A stretch of 26,018 nucleotides of DNA. Source: Entamoeba histolytica HM-1:IMSS (lineage: Eukaryota; Evosea; Mastigamoebida; Endamoebidae). The DNA lies in contig NW_001914944.1 of the NCBI RefSeq assembly GCF_000208925.1, forward strand, positions 2,474-28,491. Reading direction: 5' to 3'. Below the pieces are notes generated by a model. It searched no databases. It saw only the letters and a program-made list of their open reading frames with translations, and was not told the DNA's origin. How positions within the stretch are numbered: the stretch's first letter is position 1; each line of letters opens with the position of its first letter. Below are positions 17,801-26,018 of the stretch, piece by piece. A program made the translations under genes and the position numbers.

Positions 17801-18751
17801 CTTAAAGAATTATCATTATTTTTGATGGAAAATCTTAAAACATTAGAACTTCCAACTATATTAACTAAATTAAGATTAGATAATTGTAAAGTATTAGAAT
17901 TATCTTCTATTGAAATATTAAATTTCTTAAATGTTTTAGAAATAATTCGTTGTCCTTCTTTAAAAACTCTTTCACTTTCAACTCATTTAACTGATTTATC
18001 TATTATTGAATGTTCAAATTTAATAGAACTTAAACATCTTCATGAATTATCTATTCGTCCTTCATTATTATTAGAAATTAGTTTAACTTTAAATAGTCCT
18101 ATTTTAACACAAAATATATTGAATGATTCAATTAAAAATAATAAAATTGAACTTAAAGAATGGAAATGTGTTCATTTAGATTCTTTTAATCAAATTAATG
18201 TTAAACATGTTATTGTAAATTCATGTATTAATTTACAATCTATTTCTTTTGGTTCATGTCTTGAAAACCTTGAAATTAATGATTGTTCTTCATTAACTTC
18301 TCTTTCTTGTCATGATTATTCTTTAAAACAATTATTATTAAAGAATTGTTTAGTATTATCTAATGTTACTTTTCCATTTACTTTACAATCTATTCGTATT
18401 GATAATTGTAATAATTTACTTTCATTAAATATTAATAATTCAACTTCATTAACTAGAATTGACTGTACAAATTGTAATCATCTTCAAAATATTGATGTTC
18501 CAACTTCATTACAATTTATATCGGTTAATGGTTGTGATAATTTAGAAACTTTTAATCATCTTGATACTTCATTAATTCAAGAATGTTTTATTAGTAATTG
18601 TGATTGTATTGAATCTTTATCACCTCCTTCTACTATTTCTAAACTTCAAATTCAAAATTGTTATTCTCTTCATACTATTGAAAATATTGATAATTTAAAA
18701 AATCTTCCAAGAGATGTTATTTCTTCTTTCAAAAGAATTATGAAACATTAA
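14879..18751 (+). CDS. Large leucine-rich-repeat protein with F-box-like N-terminal domain (1290 aa)
   Basis: Residues 1-90 are Lys/Glu-rich, low-complexity and possibly nuclear-targeting (KRKS, KKQRR). Residues about 92-135 (LEEIIAVIMYSDSINTVINMRYVSKHIYSAI...NPYYS) resemble the F-box-like N-terminal domain also seen in the other LRR gene of this window. From about 365 to the end there are many LRRs alternating in pairs of about 22-23 residues. One half contains P-[ST]-[ST]-L-T-x-L-x-[IL]-x-[DN]-C-x-[SN]-L, with a Cys at the Asn position of classic LRRs; the other reads NL..L....L..L.I..C..L. The result is a long solenoid for protein binding. An F-box-like domain plus LRRs suggests a ubiquitin-ligase adaptor, which is inference only. 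No signal peptide or membrane segment is seen. It ends in TAA. Confidence 0.85.
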   Translation: MEVLKSNKNNDKRKSTGSTIQKEEENEKKQRRNSEGNKYLKEERKENNIIEYKEKESSKENKKKEILFIPFEKSDKEKEKDEKIKRKGGLGLEEIIAVIMYSDSINTVINMRYVSKHIYSAIRHVSTNPYYSEKKINKTIGMKKRIITARKDLLVFRNLKHFKGQLETIETIMANKLLKYESLMIINDFSNVNHNIFQSIKHKVIDLTIILYPEIIIDFEGLISLKRLRIDFNNNDVSIFEELIKECLLKIKKNNKLKEIYFKCNGRYSLLLGKILSDCDLINQEIYIRFDKITEGECQGFIQNQPFAHIFVTKNELIDSVLNDKVKLMPDNVNIYWISSSLIIKKEFIKEFSLLNCPIKMNINGICDNEDIKTIDITTCTTLTSIIFNDCHYINKCSLLLPKNIISFGMINTDSITIPELNECYIQKLELISCNSFYTLNIPTSLIELSIDKCILLTSLENLNKAKLQNLKIISCSKIVKLDIPSTLTYLQLNDCLSITHLLNLENASVKDLYLKYCNSLTTLCLPSLLTLIQISNCEKLIELRNFTELKLLSFETIGSFNVDNLLFPSSLTYLNLQNYSSTQTITLTNLTELYQLKDLRISDAKYLEMLSFPPNLTSLILHGCHSLTFYPNLMDLPLKMMDITACDALTCLSFPTTLTKMIINDCQHVIEFPNLEEMTVLKNIELTQCPSLEIIRFPLSLEHLNISKCKNLLTLPNLHELNIPFKNLLPFYYNLKHPFIPTSLTGIIIEAWECISLPNLINIPLQDLQILNCSFLTSLSCPSTISFLEISGCKSISKIVNLQKLNIQILKICYCSSLKSIKLPSTISKLVMYDNMNITLPNIKKISIKYLYLESMENIKSITIPSTLTKLELKECPSLSSLVSLSDAPIKEIHLFSCKKVKSLTLPTTITKLVLDSFKRLTSLDNLQKLTLESLKLSGLKQIKSFKFSSHLTKLELSNCFNIRTLNSITSLQLKELSLFLMENLKTLELPTILTKLRLDNCKVLELSSIEILNFLNVLEIIRCPSLKTLSLSTHLTDLSIIECSNLIELKHLHELSIRPSLLLEISLTLNSPILTQNILNDSIKNNKIELKEWKCVHLDSFNQINVKHVIVNSCINLQSISFGSCLENLEINDCSSLTSLSCHDYSLKQLLLKNCLVLSNVTFPFTLQSIRIDNCNNLLSLNINNSTSLTRIDCTNCNHLQNIDVPTSLQFISVNGCDNLETFNHLDTSLIQECFISNCDCIESLSPPSTISKLQIQNCYSLHTIENIDNLKNLPRDVISSFKRIMKH

Positions 18752-18971
18752 AATATCTTCATTTCTTCTTTTATTCTTTTTTTTTATTTGATTCTATTAA
18801 AAAAAAAAGGTACAAAGTTATTTAGATAAACCAATTATTACGTATTATTCTACTTTCTCAATTTCTTATTTACTATAATTGAATATTGGTTATTTCATTT
18901 AATATTAGTATATTAATATATTTGAAGAGTTATTATATTAAATAAAGATTGGTTTAAAAAAGTCATTTAAA
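18752..18971. other. Convergent intergenic spacer
   Basis: 220 bases between the 3' ends of the LRR gene and the membrane-protein gene hold T runs just after the LRR stop and a 10-A run at about 18801-18810. They probably contain both polyadenylation regions. Nothing else is seen. Confidence 0.4.
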
Positions 18972-20291
18972 TTAATTGAATAATCTAAATAATGAATTTG
19001 GACGAAACATAATGAAGATAAATCCAATGACTAATATGAAAAAAACCATACCAATTGAAATAAAAACATATTGTTTTGAACCACCTTCTTTATATTCATC
19101 AATTATTTGAGGAGTATTTTGAGGAGGTTGATAAGGAATAAAATTAAGTTGAGGTTGATGAGGAATAAAATTAAGTTGAGGTTGATGAGGAATAAAATTA
19201 AGTTGAGGTTGAGTAGTAGTAAAAGGAATAGAATGAGATATTTTAATTGGAGTATCACCAAGATGAATTACAATTTTAGTTAAATTAGATAAATGAAGCA
19301 AACCAATTCCAATATTGACTTTTTCATTTTTTGAAGCTTTTTTAAAAAGAGAACAAACACCATTACTATTACAATGAAAACTAGAAGATTTTGTATTTGA
19401 TAAGAAAGGTTTAATAATTTGACCATTTTGATTAACAGTATTTATTGATAATACCTTTCCTTTAGGAAGATTAATTTCATAATTTCTTAGTCTTTTTCCA
19501 CCAATTTTTGGAAGATCAATAGTTTCTTCATAATGATTATTATTCAATCGTATTTTTGTTTTTTCTTTATATGGTTTTAAAGAAATAGATGTTTCTTTAT
19601 CAAGACTAAGTGATAAAATACACTTTCCTGAATTTTTATTTAATAAAGATGTAATATATCCATTTGAACAAAATGAGAATTGAAGAGGATTAATTCCATC
19701 TTCACATATTGATGAAATATGTTTAATTTGATTATTACAATTTCCTATTTTAATTGTTTTAGATTGAGAAGGTATTGAAATTTTACACTCATTTCCACAA
19801 AAAACAGAAGTAGGTATAGATGTAATTTTAATATGAGATGTTGTATGTTTCATTTGATTTTCATTTGGTTGAATAATTTTAATTTTATCTAATTTTGATG
19901 AATCAATTTGAAGAGTTGATTGAAGTGGAGGAGTTGAAGTAAAGAAAGCAAGATAAACAGATGATTCACTTTCAAGAATAATTGAAGATGTTTTTTGGAA
20001 AGAATTTAATAAACAATTTTGAAATAAACATGAATCAACAACGTGGAGATGAGTAATTGGAGAATATGAAATATTAACAAGAAGAGGAACATTTTCATAA
20101 TTTTTGATTTTAAACCATCTTGTATGATGTTGTTTAAAATCATTACATCCAGTATATGATGGTGTTGAAACTTTCATTATTTTATTATTAATGAGTATTT
20201 TAGTATTTGAAGAGGTTAATATTATTTCTTGTGCCTCTAAACATTGTTGAGAAAATCCAAATGAAAGAAGAAGAAAGAAAACAATTATCAT
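18972..20291 (-). CDS. Type I membrane or surface protein with PHQPQLNFI repeat stalk (439 aa)
   Basis: An N-terminal signal peptide (residues 1-14, MIIVFFLLLSFGFS) is followed by a mostly beta-rich extracellular region of about 340 residues with scattered Cys (GCND, DSCLFQNC, CGNEC, CNNQ, SSIC, CNSNGVC). Then comes a Pro/Gln-rich stalk with three copies of the nonapeptide unit PHQPQLNFI and variants. A single membrane span lies at about 408-429 (YVFISIGMVFFILVIGFIFI), followed by a short basic and aromatic tail (MFRPNSLFRLFN). I do not recognise the extracellular domain. The topology suggests a plasma-membrane or endomembrane glycoprotein with a short cytosolic tail. It is 87 bp downstream of the enoyl-CoA reductase gene on the same strand and ends in TAA. 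Confidence 0.75.
   Translation of the reverse strand: MIIVFFLLLSFGFSQQCLEAQEIILTSSNTKILINNKIMKVSTPSYTGCNDFKQHHTRWFKIKNYENVPLLVNISYSPITHLHVVDSCLFQNCLLNSFQKTSSIILESESSVYLAFFTSTPPLQSTLQIDSSKLDKIKIIQPNENQMKHTTSHIKITSIPTSVFCGNECKISIPSQSKTIKIGNCNNQIKHISSICEDGINPLQFSFCSNGYITSLLNKNSGKCILSLSLDKETSISLKPYKEKTKIRLNNNHYEETIDLPKIGGKRLRNYEINLPKGKVLSINTVNQNGQIIKPFLSNTKSSSFHCNSNGVCSLFKKASKNEKVNIGIGLLHLSNLTKIVIHLGDTPIKISHSIPFTTTQPQLNFIPHQPQLNFIPHQPQLNFIPYQPPQNTPQIIDEYKEGGSKQYVFISIGMVFFILVIGFIFIMFRPNSLFRLFN
19127..19209 (-). repeat. 27-bp tandem repeat encoding PHQPQLNFI
   Basis: Three near-identical 27-base units (GAGGTTGATGAGGAATAAAA then TTAAGTT on the + strand) keep the frame and encode the stalk of the membrane protein. 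Partial copies flank them. Confidence 0.85.
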
Positions 20292-20378
20292 AATATATTC
20301 TTTTATTCTCTTTAAATTAAAAATTAAATGAATTAAAAAGATGAAAAAAAATAAAAATAAAAAAAGAAGAATTCCAAT

Positions 20379-21236
20379 TTAATAAATGAATGGAATAAGA
20401 ATCCATCTCTTTGGATAATCTGGGAACATGTGAAGATACTTTTGATGTCTTTGATATGCCCATTCTCTCATTTGATAAATTCCACAGCAAGAGAATGCAA
20501 TACCAAAGAATGAAAAACCTGTCATAACATTAAAGAAAATCCATGTCATAATTTCACAGAAATAATTAGCACAAGTAATGTATTCAAAAAGGAATCCATG
20601 TGGCATTTTCCATTCTTGTGATCCTGGTGTTCTTAATTGTTTAAGAAGAAGATGACAATATCCATTAGAAATAATAGATACAATCATTCCAATTAATCCA
20701 AGTATAATAAGAATTGAACAATTTTCTCTTGGGAAGAAATTAACATTAATTGCAACAGCAATAGCAAATCCATAATAATATGTGCAATTTTTATATAAAT
20801 TAAAAACTGGCATTGTCATATCTCCAAATTCATGGACATAAATAGTTTCTACAATTCTTTTAATGTAATGAATTACCCACATAATAACTGCAAGTTTATT
20901 TTGAAGAAGACTTGGATATCCTGCAAGTAATGAAATAAGATAAATTAAAACATAAAGTGCTAATGGTCCAACATATTCACAAATGTATACAAATCTAAAT
21001 GGTAATTGTGCTCCAAGATCTTTCATTTCAATTGGTGTATCTTCAGTAACTCCTGATTCTTGAAGTGTTTTATCAACTTCAAGAACAACTTTTTCTTCTC
21101 CTTTTTGATACCATAATCTTTGTCTACAAGCTTTTAATCCTACTACCTTTTCAATATCAAAACGTAATTCACGTACTTGTTTAGTAAGTTCAGTTTCTAC
21201 AGTATAAGTATTACCTTTATAAAGAATCTTAACCAT
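20379..21236 (-). CDS. TSC13: Very-long-chain trans-2-enoyl-CoA reductase with ubiquitin-like N-terminus (285 aa)
   Basis: This is the last enzyme of the ER fatty-acid elongation cycle, reducing trans-2-enoyl-CoA with NADPH. Residues 1-75 form a ubiquitin-like domain (VKILYKGNTYTVE...LRFDIEKVVGLKACRQRLWY), as in TECR proteins. Residues about 80-285 are the steroid-5-alpha-reductase-like membrane domain, with CEYVGPLALYVLIYLI (86-101), the signature HYIKRIVETIYVHEF (123-137) and several further membrane spans (NVNFF...ILIILGLIGMIVSII, ITCANYFCEIMTWIFFNV). The Glu of CEYVGP and the Lys of HYIKR match residues reported as important in yeast Tsc13. The length is a little under the 300-310 usual for the family. 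The start fits the ubiquitin-like fold. It is divergent from MCM9 across 258 bp. Confidence 0.93.
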   Translation of the reverse strand: MVKILYKGNTYTVETELTKQVRELRFDIEKVVGLKACRQRLWYQKGEEKVVLEVDKTLQESGVTEDTPIEMKDLGAQLPFRFVYICEYVGPLALYVLIYLISLLAGYPSLLQNKLAVIMWVIHYIKRIVETIYVHEFGDMTMPVFNLYKNCTYYYGFAIAVAINVNFFPRENCSILIILGLIGMIVSIISNGYCHLLLKQLRTPGSQEWKMPHGFLFEYITCANYFCEIMTWIFFNVMTGFSFFGIAFSCCGIYQMREWAYQRHQKYLHMFPDYPKRWILIPFIY

Positions 21237-21494
21237 TTATCTTAATTATCAAGTTTTTGATTAAAGGTTTTTAAAGGGTTTTTTTTCTTTTTCTTTTTCT
21301 CTTTTTTTTTTTTTAAAGAAGAAGTGAGTGTTATTAAAAAGTATTTCTTTTCTGTGAATATGTTGTGCCACGTCTTCATCTAAAAAACATAATTTTATGG
21401 TAGTTAAATGAAGAAAGAAAATATGTTGTTAAAGAATTGAGTTATTTTATGATTTGAAAGAGAAAGAATAAATTAATCTTATAAAAAACATTAA
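21237..21494. promoter_or_regulatory. Divergent intergenic region between enoyl-CoA reductase and MCM9
   Basis: 258 bases serve two divergent starts. They include a long pyrimidine tract (about 21278-21314) and a locally GC-richer patch, GTGCCACGTCTTCATC (about 21365-21380), with a CACGTC core that stands out from the surrounding AT. ATATGTTGT occurs twice (about 21358 and 21421). No confirmed promoter element is seen. Confidence 0.35.
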
Positions 21495-23927
21495 ATGGAA
21501 GAAAAACAAAAAGAATATACTCAAATATCAACACTTCCTACACCAGCAGATGTTAATAAAGCAGTACAATTTGAAGGGACAGTATTAAGATCATCAAATA
21601 CTAAATTACTTGAAAATAAAAGAATGTATAGATGTAGTAAATGCAAAAGAGAATTTGAAGTAGAGGCACAAGTTGAAACGTCATTTCAATTTGAAATGCC
21701 ACCATTTTGTGGAGGAACAACAAGAACAGGAGATTTATGTAAAAATAAAAAATTTACACAATGTGGAAATGCTGAGACAATAGATTATCAAGAATTAAGA
21801 ATTCAAGAACCAATACATAATTTTGTAACAGCTGGATTACAACGTCAAGTAAGTGTTATTTTACTTGGACAGAATGTTGGAGAAGTTCAAACAGGAGATT
21901 TTGTTACAATTAAAGGAATAGTTAAAGTACGATGGATTTCATATAATATTGATGAAATACCAGAATTAGAAATTGTTGTTCTTGTAGATGAAATAATTTC
22001 TAAAAATGTAGATAAAATGGCAATTAATGTAACAGCAGAGATGGAAGAAGAATTTAAAGCATATTGGGAAGAAAATAAAAATCATCCAATTAAAGGAAGG
22101 GATATGATATTACAATCAATTTGTCCTGAATTATGTGGATTACGTATGTGTAAATTAGCAGTAATGTTAGTTGCAACAGGAGGAATTTCAAGAATAGATA
22201 AAGAATCAAAAACAAAAACAAGAGGAACAATACATTTATTACTTGTAGGTGATCCAGGAACAGGTAAATCACAATTATTAAAATTTGCATCTAAATTAGG
22301 ACCAAGACATGTTCAAACAACTGGAGGTGGAACAACATCAGCTGGATTAACCGTTTCAGTTATTAATATTGGAGGAGAATTAAGTTTAGATGCAGGAGCA
22401 TTAGTTTTAGCAGATGGAGGAGTTTGTTGTATTGATGAATTTTCAGGAATTAATAAATCAGATAGAGCTGATATACATGAAGCAATGGAACAACAAACAT
22501 TATCAGTTGCAAAAGCAGGAATTGTTAGTCAATTACATACAAGAACAGCTATATTAGCAGCAACAAATCCAAAAGGAAGATATGACCCAACAAAATCAAT
22601 GAGTTTAAATACTGCAATTGATCCACCATTATTATCAAGATTTGATATTATATTATTATTATTAGATGATAGAAGTAAAATATGGGATGAACAAGTATCT
22701 GATTATGTTTTAAATGGACATAAACCAATTAATAAACCATTATTTGATTGTGACCAATTACAATGTTATATCTTATATGTAAAAATGCATTTTTTTCCAG
22801 AAATGACAGAAGAAGCAGAATTAGTAATTCAAAAATATTTTCAATATCAAAGAGGAAAAGAAAGAAGAGAATCAGGAAGAACAACAATAAGATTATTTGA
22901 ATCATTAATTCGAATTTCCCAAGCACATGCAAAATTAATGATGCATCAAAGTGTTACATTAATGGATGCAGTTATGGCAATACTACTTATTGAATCATCT
23001 TATAATGGTGCATCAAATAAAAGAGAATATTCAGAATTTCCTATAGACCCAGACAAACAATATGAAGAAGAAGAAATTCGACTTCTTCAAACACTTCAAC
23101 TTGAATATTTAATTGATAATAAAGTAAATTCACAAAATACTTCAAATGAATTAACTAAAATGAATGAAGAGAAAATACAAAATAAAAAAGGATATACTCA
23201 ACCATTACATAATATAAGTCAAGAAGATTATGAAAAATCAATACAAAGAGAAGAAGAAGAAACAAGAAAAAGTTTTTGGAATAATTATATGGATTCACAA
23301 AGAAAGAGTGAAATGACGGGAATTGTATTTCCATCACAAAGAATGAGAGGAGGACCTTTAAAAAAAGGACAAAGTATTAATTTTCTTATAGAAAAAAGGA
23401 AATCTGAAGAACAACTTGAAGAAATAAAAAAAAGTCAAAATTTACAATTTAACATTCCAACAAAAATGAAAAGTATTTCAAATAATCAAAATGATATTGA
23501 AAAGAAAACAGACCAAATAAAAGAACAACAAGAAATTAATAAAGAAGTTAAACAAGATGAAGAATTTTCATTTGACAGTGATTTTACTGATCTTTTTGAA
23601 TTAAATGAAGAAAATTCAAAAGATAAAAATAAAGAAATAAAAGAAATAACAGATGATATTGATAATTTATTAGAAACTTCAACAACAACAACTGAACTAT
23701 CACTTAAGAAAATTAATTCATTTTCTAAACAAGATGAAAAACCAATTTTAATGACACAAAATAAACATTCTAATTTATTAAATAAAATTAAAATAATGAA
23801 AAGTAAAACAAAACAAGAAACAGAAGAAGAAAAAGAAGAATCTGAACAACTAAAAAGAAAACAAATTGATGATGAATTTAGTTTTGATGATATTGATTCA
23901 TTATTTAAAGAAAAAAGAGATTTGTAA
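21495..23927 (+). CDS. MCM9: MCM9-type AAA+ DNA helicase (810 aa)
   Basis: MCM9 works with MCM8 in homologous recombination and replication-fork repair. An N-terminal OB/zinc domain has a zinc ribbon (C47, C50, C72 and C82 or C90) and the KGxV-type hairpin region (140-150). The AAA+ core has Walker A GDPGTGKS (252-259), Walker B with VCCIDEF (310-316), sensor 1 AATNP (355-359) and arginine finger LSRFD (380-384). HEAMEQQTLSVAKAGIV (328-344) and DAGALVLADGG (299-309) follow MCM9 more closely than MCM2-7. Residues about 520-810 are a charged, probably disordered tail containing two similar acidic-aromatic motifs, EEFSFDSDFTDLF and DEFSFDDIDSLF, the second next to the C-terminus. The stop is 37 bp from that of the convergent TTLL12-like gene. 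MCM8 is not in the window. Confidence 0.9.
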   Translation: MEEKQKEYTQISTLPTPADVNKAVQFEGTVLRSSNTKLLENKRMYRCSKCKREFEVEAQVETSFQFEMPPFCGGTTRTGDLCKNKKFTQCGNAETIDYQELRIQEPIHNFVTAGLQRQVSVILLGQNVGEVQTGDFVTIKGIVKVRWISYNIDEIPELEIVVLVDEIISKNVDKMAINVTAEMEEEFKAYWEENKNHPIKGRDMILQSICPELCGLRMCKLAVMLVATGGISRIDKESKTKTRGTIHLLLVGDPGTGKSQLLKFASKLGPRHVQTTGGGTTSAGLTVSVINIGGELSLDAGALVLADGGVCCIDEFSGINKSDRADIHEAMEQQTLSVAKAGIVSQLHTRTAILAATNPKGRYDPTKSMSLNTAIDPPLLSRFDIILLLLDDRSKIWDEQVSDYVLNGHKPINKPLFDCDQLQCYILYVKMHFFPEMTEEAELVIQKYFQYQRGKERRESGRTTIRLFESLIRISQAHAKLMMHQSVTLMDAVMAILLIESSYNGASNKREYSEFPIDPDKQYEEEEIRLLQTLQLEYLIDNKVNSQNTSNELTKMNEEKIQNKKGYTQPLHNISQEDYEKSIQREEEETRKSFWNNYMDSQRKSEMTGIVFPSQRMRGGPLKKGQSINFLIEKRKSEEQLEEIKKSQNLQFNIPTKMKSISNNQNDIEKKTDQIKEQQEINKEVKQDEEFSFDSDFTDLFELNEENSKDKNKEIKEITDDIDNLLETSTTTTELSLKKINSFSKQDEKPILMTQNKHSNLLNKIKIMKSKTKQETEEEKEESEQLKRKQIDDEFSFDDIDSLFKEKRDL

Positions 23928-23964
23928 TTTAAAATTAAAATAAAGTTTTTTTTTTTTAATTCAA

Positions 23965-25749
23965 TTAATAAATTTGTTTAGCATTACATTGTTCTTTAAA
24001 GAAACAAGTAAATATTTTATTATAAAACTCATTATCATCTTCACATGCATCAGTACAATCTGGTTGAAATTTAATTTGATGAAGAATTGGATTAAAATGA
24101 GAATCTACCATAACATCAACACCATATATTGCACATGAATTAACTTCAAATTTATATTTATGTGTTTGAATTCCTGCATCAAATGTTCTACTTATTAATA
24201 TTTCAATTTTTTCTTTTAAATTCTCCCATTTACATTCTTCTCCATATTTTTCATTAAATTGTTTAATAAAATCAATATCACCCATTGTATTTATTTTATT
24301 TCCATATTTTTTACTTGTAAAATGTCTTTCATAATCATTTAAATCATCTAAATTAAATGTGTTAGTAGTAAAATGACTCCAAAATCTATCATATAAATAA
24401 ATATCTGGTTTTTGACTTTTCCACATAACATCATATTTCATTAAAACAATAAATCGAAGTTCAAATTTCCTTTCATTAATAAGAAGTGGTTCTATAATAT
24501 ATTTACTAATAATACATGGAATACTATTAGCTATTTTAATAATAGCATTTATATTATTAAAAATACCATTTCTATTTCCTTCAGTTCTTGTAATAGGTTT
24601 AATAATCCAATAATTATCCATTCCTTCTTTTTCTCTTTTAAAATATGTTATTACAAATTCTTTAACTTCTTCAAGATTAGAAAAATCAAATGTTTCTGGA
24701 ATAATTTTTATATACTCTTTTCCATATGCTAATTTAAGTGTATGATATAATTCTTTATTTATTGTAAGTGAATTTTCTCCTTCAAATTGATCAATGTATA
24801 CACTTGTTCCTTTAAACATTTCAATTTCTTCATCTTCTAATGAATTTAATAAGAATATTCCATCACTTTCATTAATTATTTCTGTATGTTCAAATGGACT
24901 AATTGTTAAATATTTTTTAATTAAATCATTTTGACTATATATTTTTGATGGTGAACTTATATATTCTTGTTGTTTAATTTGATATGACTCTACTAATTTA
25001 TTTTCTTCTATTATTTCTTTTTTTTCATATGATTTAATCATTTCATCAACTACTTCTTGTGCTTCAATAAATCTATTTCTTAAAGGAATAGCAGTATATT
25101 CATCTGGTAATAATTGAAGTGGTGTTAAATAATCACAACTAATCATTTCTGCATATTCAATTTTTTGAATTGGTAAAAGTAATGTATAAAATGTTTCTGT
25201 TGGAATGAAATAAAATGGTATTAATTTACAATTTGGTGTTTTTGAATATATTATTGAAATTCCAACATTATCAAGAAGATACCATAAACATTTTTCTTTA
25301 TTTTCTTCTTCTGATCTAAGACGAAGAGAAAAATTATATTCCCACATTAAATCATAAAATCTTTGCAATCTTGTTGCTGGATCTGCATCATCTGAATTTA
25401 ATCCAAAAAGTTCTTCATATTCAACTAAAATTTGTGGATTTTTAGCAATCGCCATCATAGCATCTTCACGTTCTGCAGTAAAATGATGTTCTATAAGAAA
25501 AATATCGGAATTTGCTTCTATTCCTTCTTCTTTAATACATAATAATCCAAATGGACTTTTTCTTCCATTTTCTGGAACAATACCTTCTGGCATTTCACAA
25601 AATTGAAATACTTTTCCTGCATCAAAAGTTTGTTCAACAAGTTTATGATATAATGGAATAATTAAATTTGATGGAATTCCAAGTCTTTTAAATTGTTCTT
25701 GATGACTTTGCATAAAAAATACTGCTGCAGTTGTTATGTCTTGCATCAA
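23965..25749 (-). CDS. TTLL12: TTLL12-like protein, tubulin-tyrosine-ligase-like family (594 aa)
   Basis: The N-terminal half (residues 1-240) has the TTLL12-type region, including TRLQRFYDLMWEYNFSLRLRS (about 127-147) and the LWYLLDNVGISI region. The C-terminal half has the TTL ATP-grasp fold: NYWIIKP (about 399-405), then RNGI, SKYIIEPLLI (about 431-440), KFELRFIVLMK (about 443-453), and finally YGVDVMVDSHFNPILHQ followed by IKFQPDCTDAC near the end. Family members ligate amino acids to tubulin tails, but TTLL12 is regarded as atypical and is linked to tubulin detyrosination state and histone methylation. Here the metal-binding E-x-N of the last motif reads Q-I-K, so ligase activity is doubtful. 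The start is the first of two Met codons (MMQD). It ends in TAA. Confidence 0.88.
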   Translation of the reverse strand: MMQDITTAAVFFMQSHQEQFKRLGIPSNLIIPLYHKLVEQTFDAGKVFQFCEMPEGIVPENGRKSPFGLLCIKEEGIEANSDIFLIEHHFTAEREDAMMAIAKNPQILVEYEELFGLNSDDADPATRLQRFYDLMWEYNFSLRLRSEEENKEKCLWYLLDNVGISIIYSKTPNCKLIPFYFIPTETFYTLLLPIQKIEYAEMISCDYLTPLQLLPDEYTAIPLRNRFIEAQEVVDEMIKSYEKKEIIEENKLVESYQIKQQEYISSPSKIYSQNDLIKKYLTISPFEHTEIINESDGIFLLNSLEDEEIEMFKGTSVYIDQFEGENSLTINKELYHTLKLAYGKEYIKIIPETFDFSNLEEVKEFVITYFKREKEGMDNYWIIKPITRTEGNRNGIFNNINAIIKIANSIPCIISKYIIEPLLINERKFELRFIVLMKYDVMWKSQKPDIYLYDRFWSHFTTNTFNLDDLNDYERHFTSKKYGNKINTMGDIDFIKQFNEKYGEECKWENLKEKIEILISRTFDAGIQTHKYKFEVNSCAIYGVDVMVDSHFNPILHQIKFQPDCTDACEDDNEFYNKIFTCFFKEQCNAKQIY

Positions 25750-26018
25750 TTTTAATTCTTTATTCTTTCTTCCTTTTTATTTTTTTTTAGGGTTTTTTTT
25801 TCATTTCTAAGTAATAAGAATTAATTCATTCATGTATTATGTTAATTAATATTAATTAATGAAGTATTAAATGAATTGTTTTTGATAAGAAAGAGAATAA
25901 AAGATATGACTTGTTATTTATTTTGTAAGAGTTATATGATGGTAATACTTAAAAATATTTAAGAATAAAATATGAAGAAGATAATGAAGAGTTTAAAGAT
26001 ATTAAATAAATATTAAAT
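25750..26018. other. Upstream region of the TTLL12-like gene to window end
   Basis: 269 bases of AT-rich DNA carry T tracts and a perfect 18-base palindrome, TTAATTAATATTAATTAA, at 25842-25859. No gene is recognised; the promoter of the TTLL12-like gene must lie here. Confidence 0.4.

Noticed and set aside
21365..21380. CACGTC patch as a defined transcription-factor site
   Set aside because: A single short match without a known Entamoeba factor is too weak to call; it is mentioned only within the spacer entry.
25842..25859. Perfect 18-base AT palindrome as a possible regulatory or origin site
   Set aside because: A palindrome of only A and T is expected by chance in sequence this AT-rich, and nothing around it supports a function.

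Overview
The window is very AT-rich eukaryotic DNA that reads as the nuclear genome of an Entamoeba species, of the E. histolytica/E. dispar type. Genes are compact and mostly intronless, with intergenic gaps of tens to a few hundred bases. Where introns occur they are 50-90 nt, begin GTTTG/GTTTA and end TAG. There is a non-LTR retrotransposon of the Entamoeba LINE type (reverse transcriptase, CCHC finger and restriction-like endonuclease) and two large leucine-rich-repeat proteins with an N-terminal domain I associate with Entamoeba. The genus call is inference; I could not search a database.

Left arm (1-4.5 kb): an almost complete LINE on the + strand, with a coiled-coil ORF1 (12-1194), an RT/endonuclease ORF2 (about 1195-4212), then 26 T and a pyrimidine-rich tail. 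It carries several single-base indels. Its in-frame stops are oddly biased: ORF2 holds 13 internal TGA codons, one TAA and no TAG. At most TGA sites that can be matched to conserved family positions, glycine is expected. This is the most unusual signal in the window.

4.7-7.5 kb (- strand): an LRR/beta-solenoid gene cut into two overlapping ORFs by a tandem 14-bp repeat; removing one unit would rejoin them. 7.5-8.7 kb is a gene-free AT-rich stretch.

8.7-14.7 kb: a four-exon RasGAP-like gene whose arginine finger is missing (-), an importin-alpha-like IBB protein (-), a degenerate PPP-family pseudophosphatase (+), a small hypothetical gene (+), NF-YC (-), and a two-exon LSM5 gene (+) that single-ORF scanning misses and whose start is only 46 bp from that of NF-YC.

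14.9-25.7 kb: a 1290-residue LRR protein (+), a secreted or surface type I membrane protein with a 9-residue repeat stalk (-), a trans-2-enoyl-CoA reductase with ubiquitin-like N-terminus (-), MCM9 (+) and a TTLL12-like protein (-) whose last catalytic motif looks degenerate. The neighbours share no evident pathway; they are housekeeping and regulatory genes next to a decayed retroelement. A recurring theme is enzyme folds lacking catalytic residues (PPP, RasGAP, TTL).
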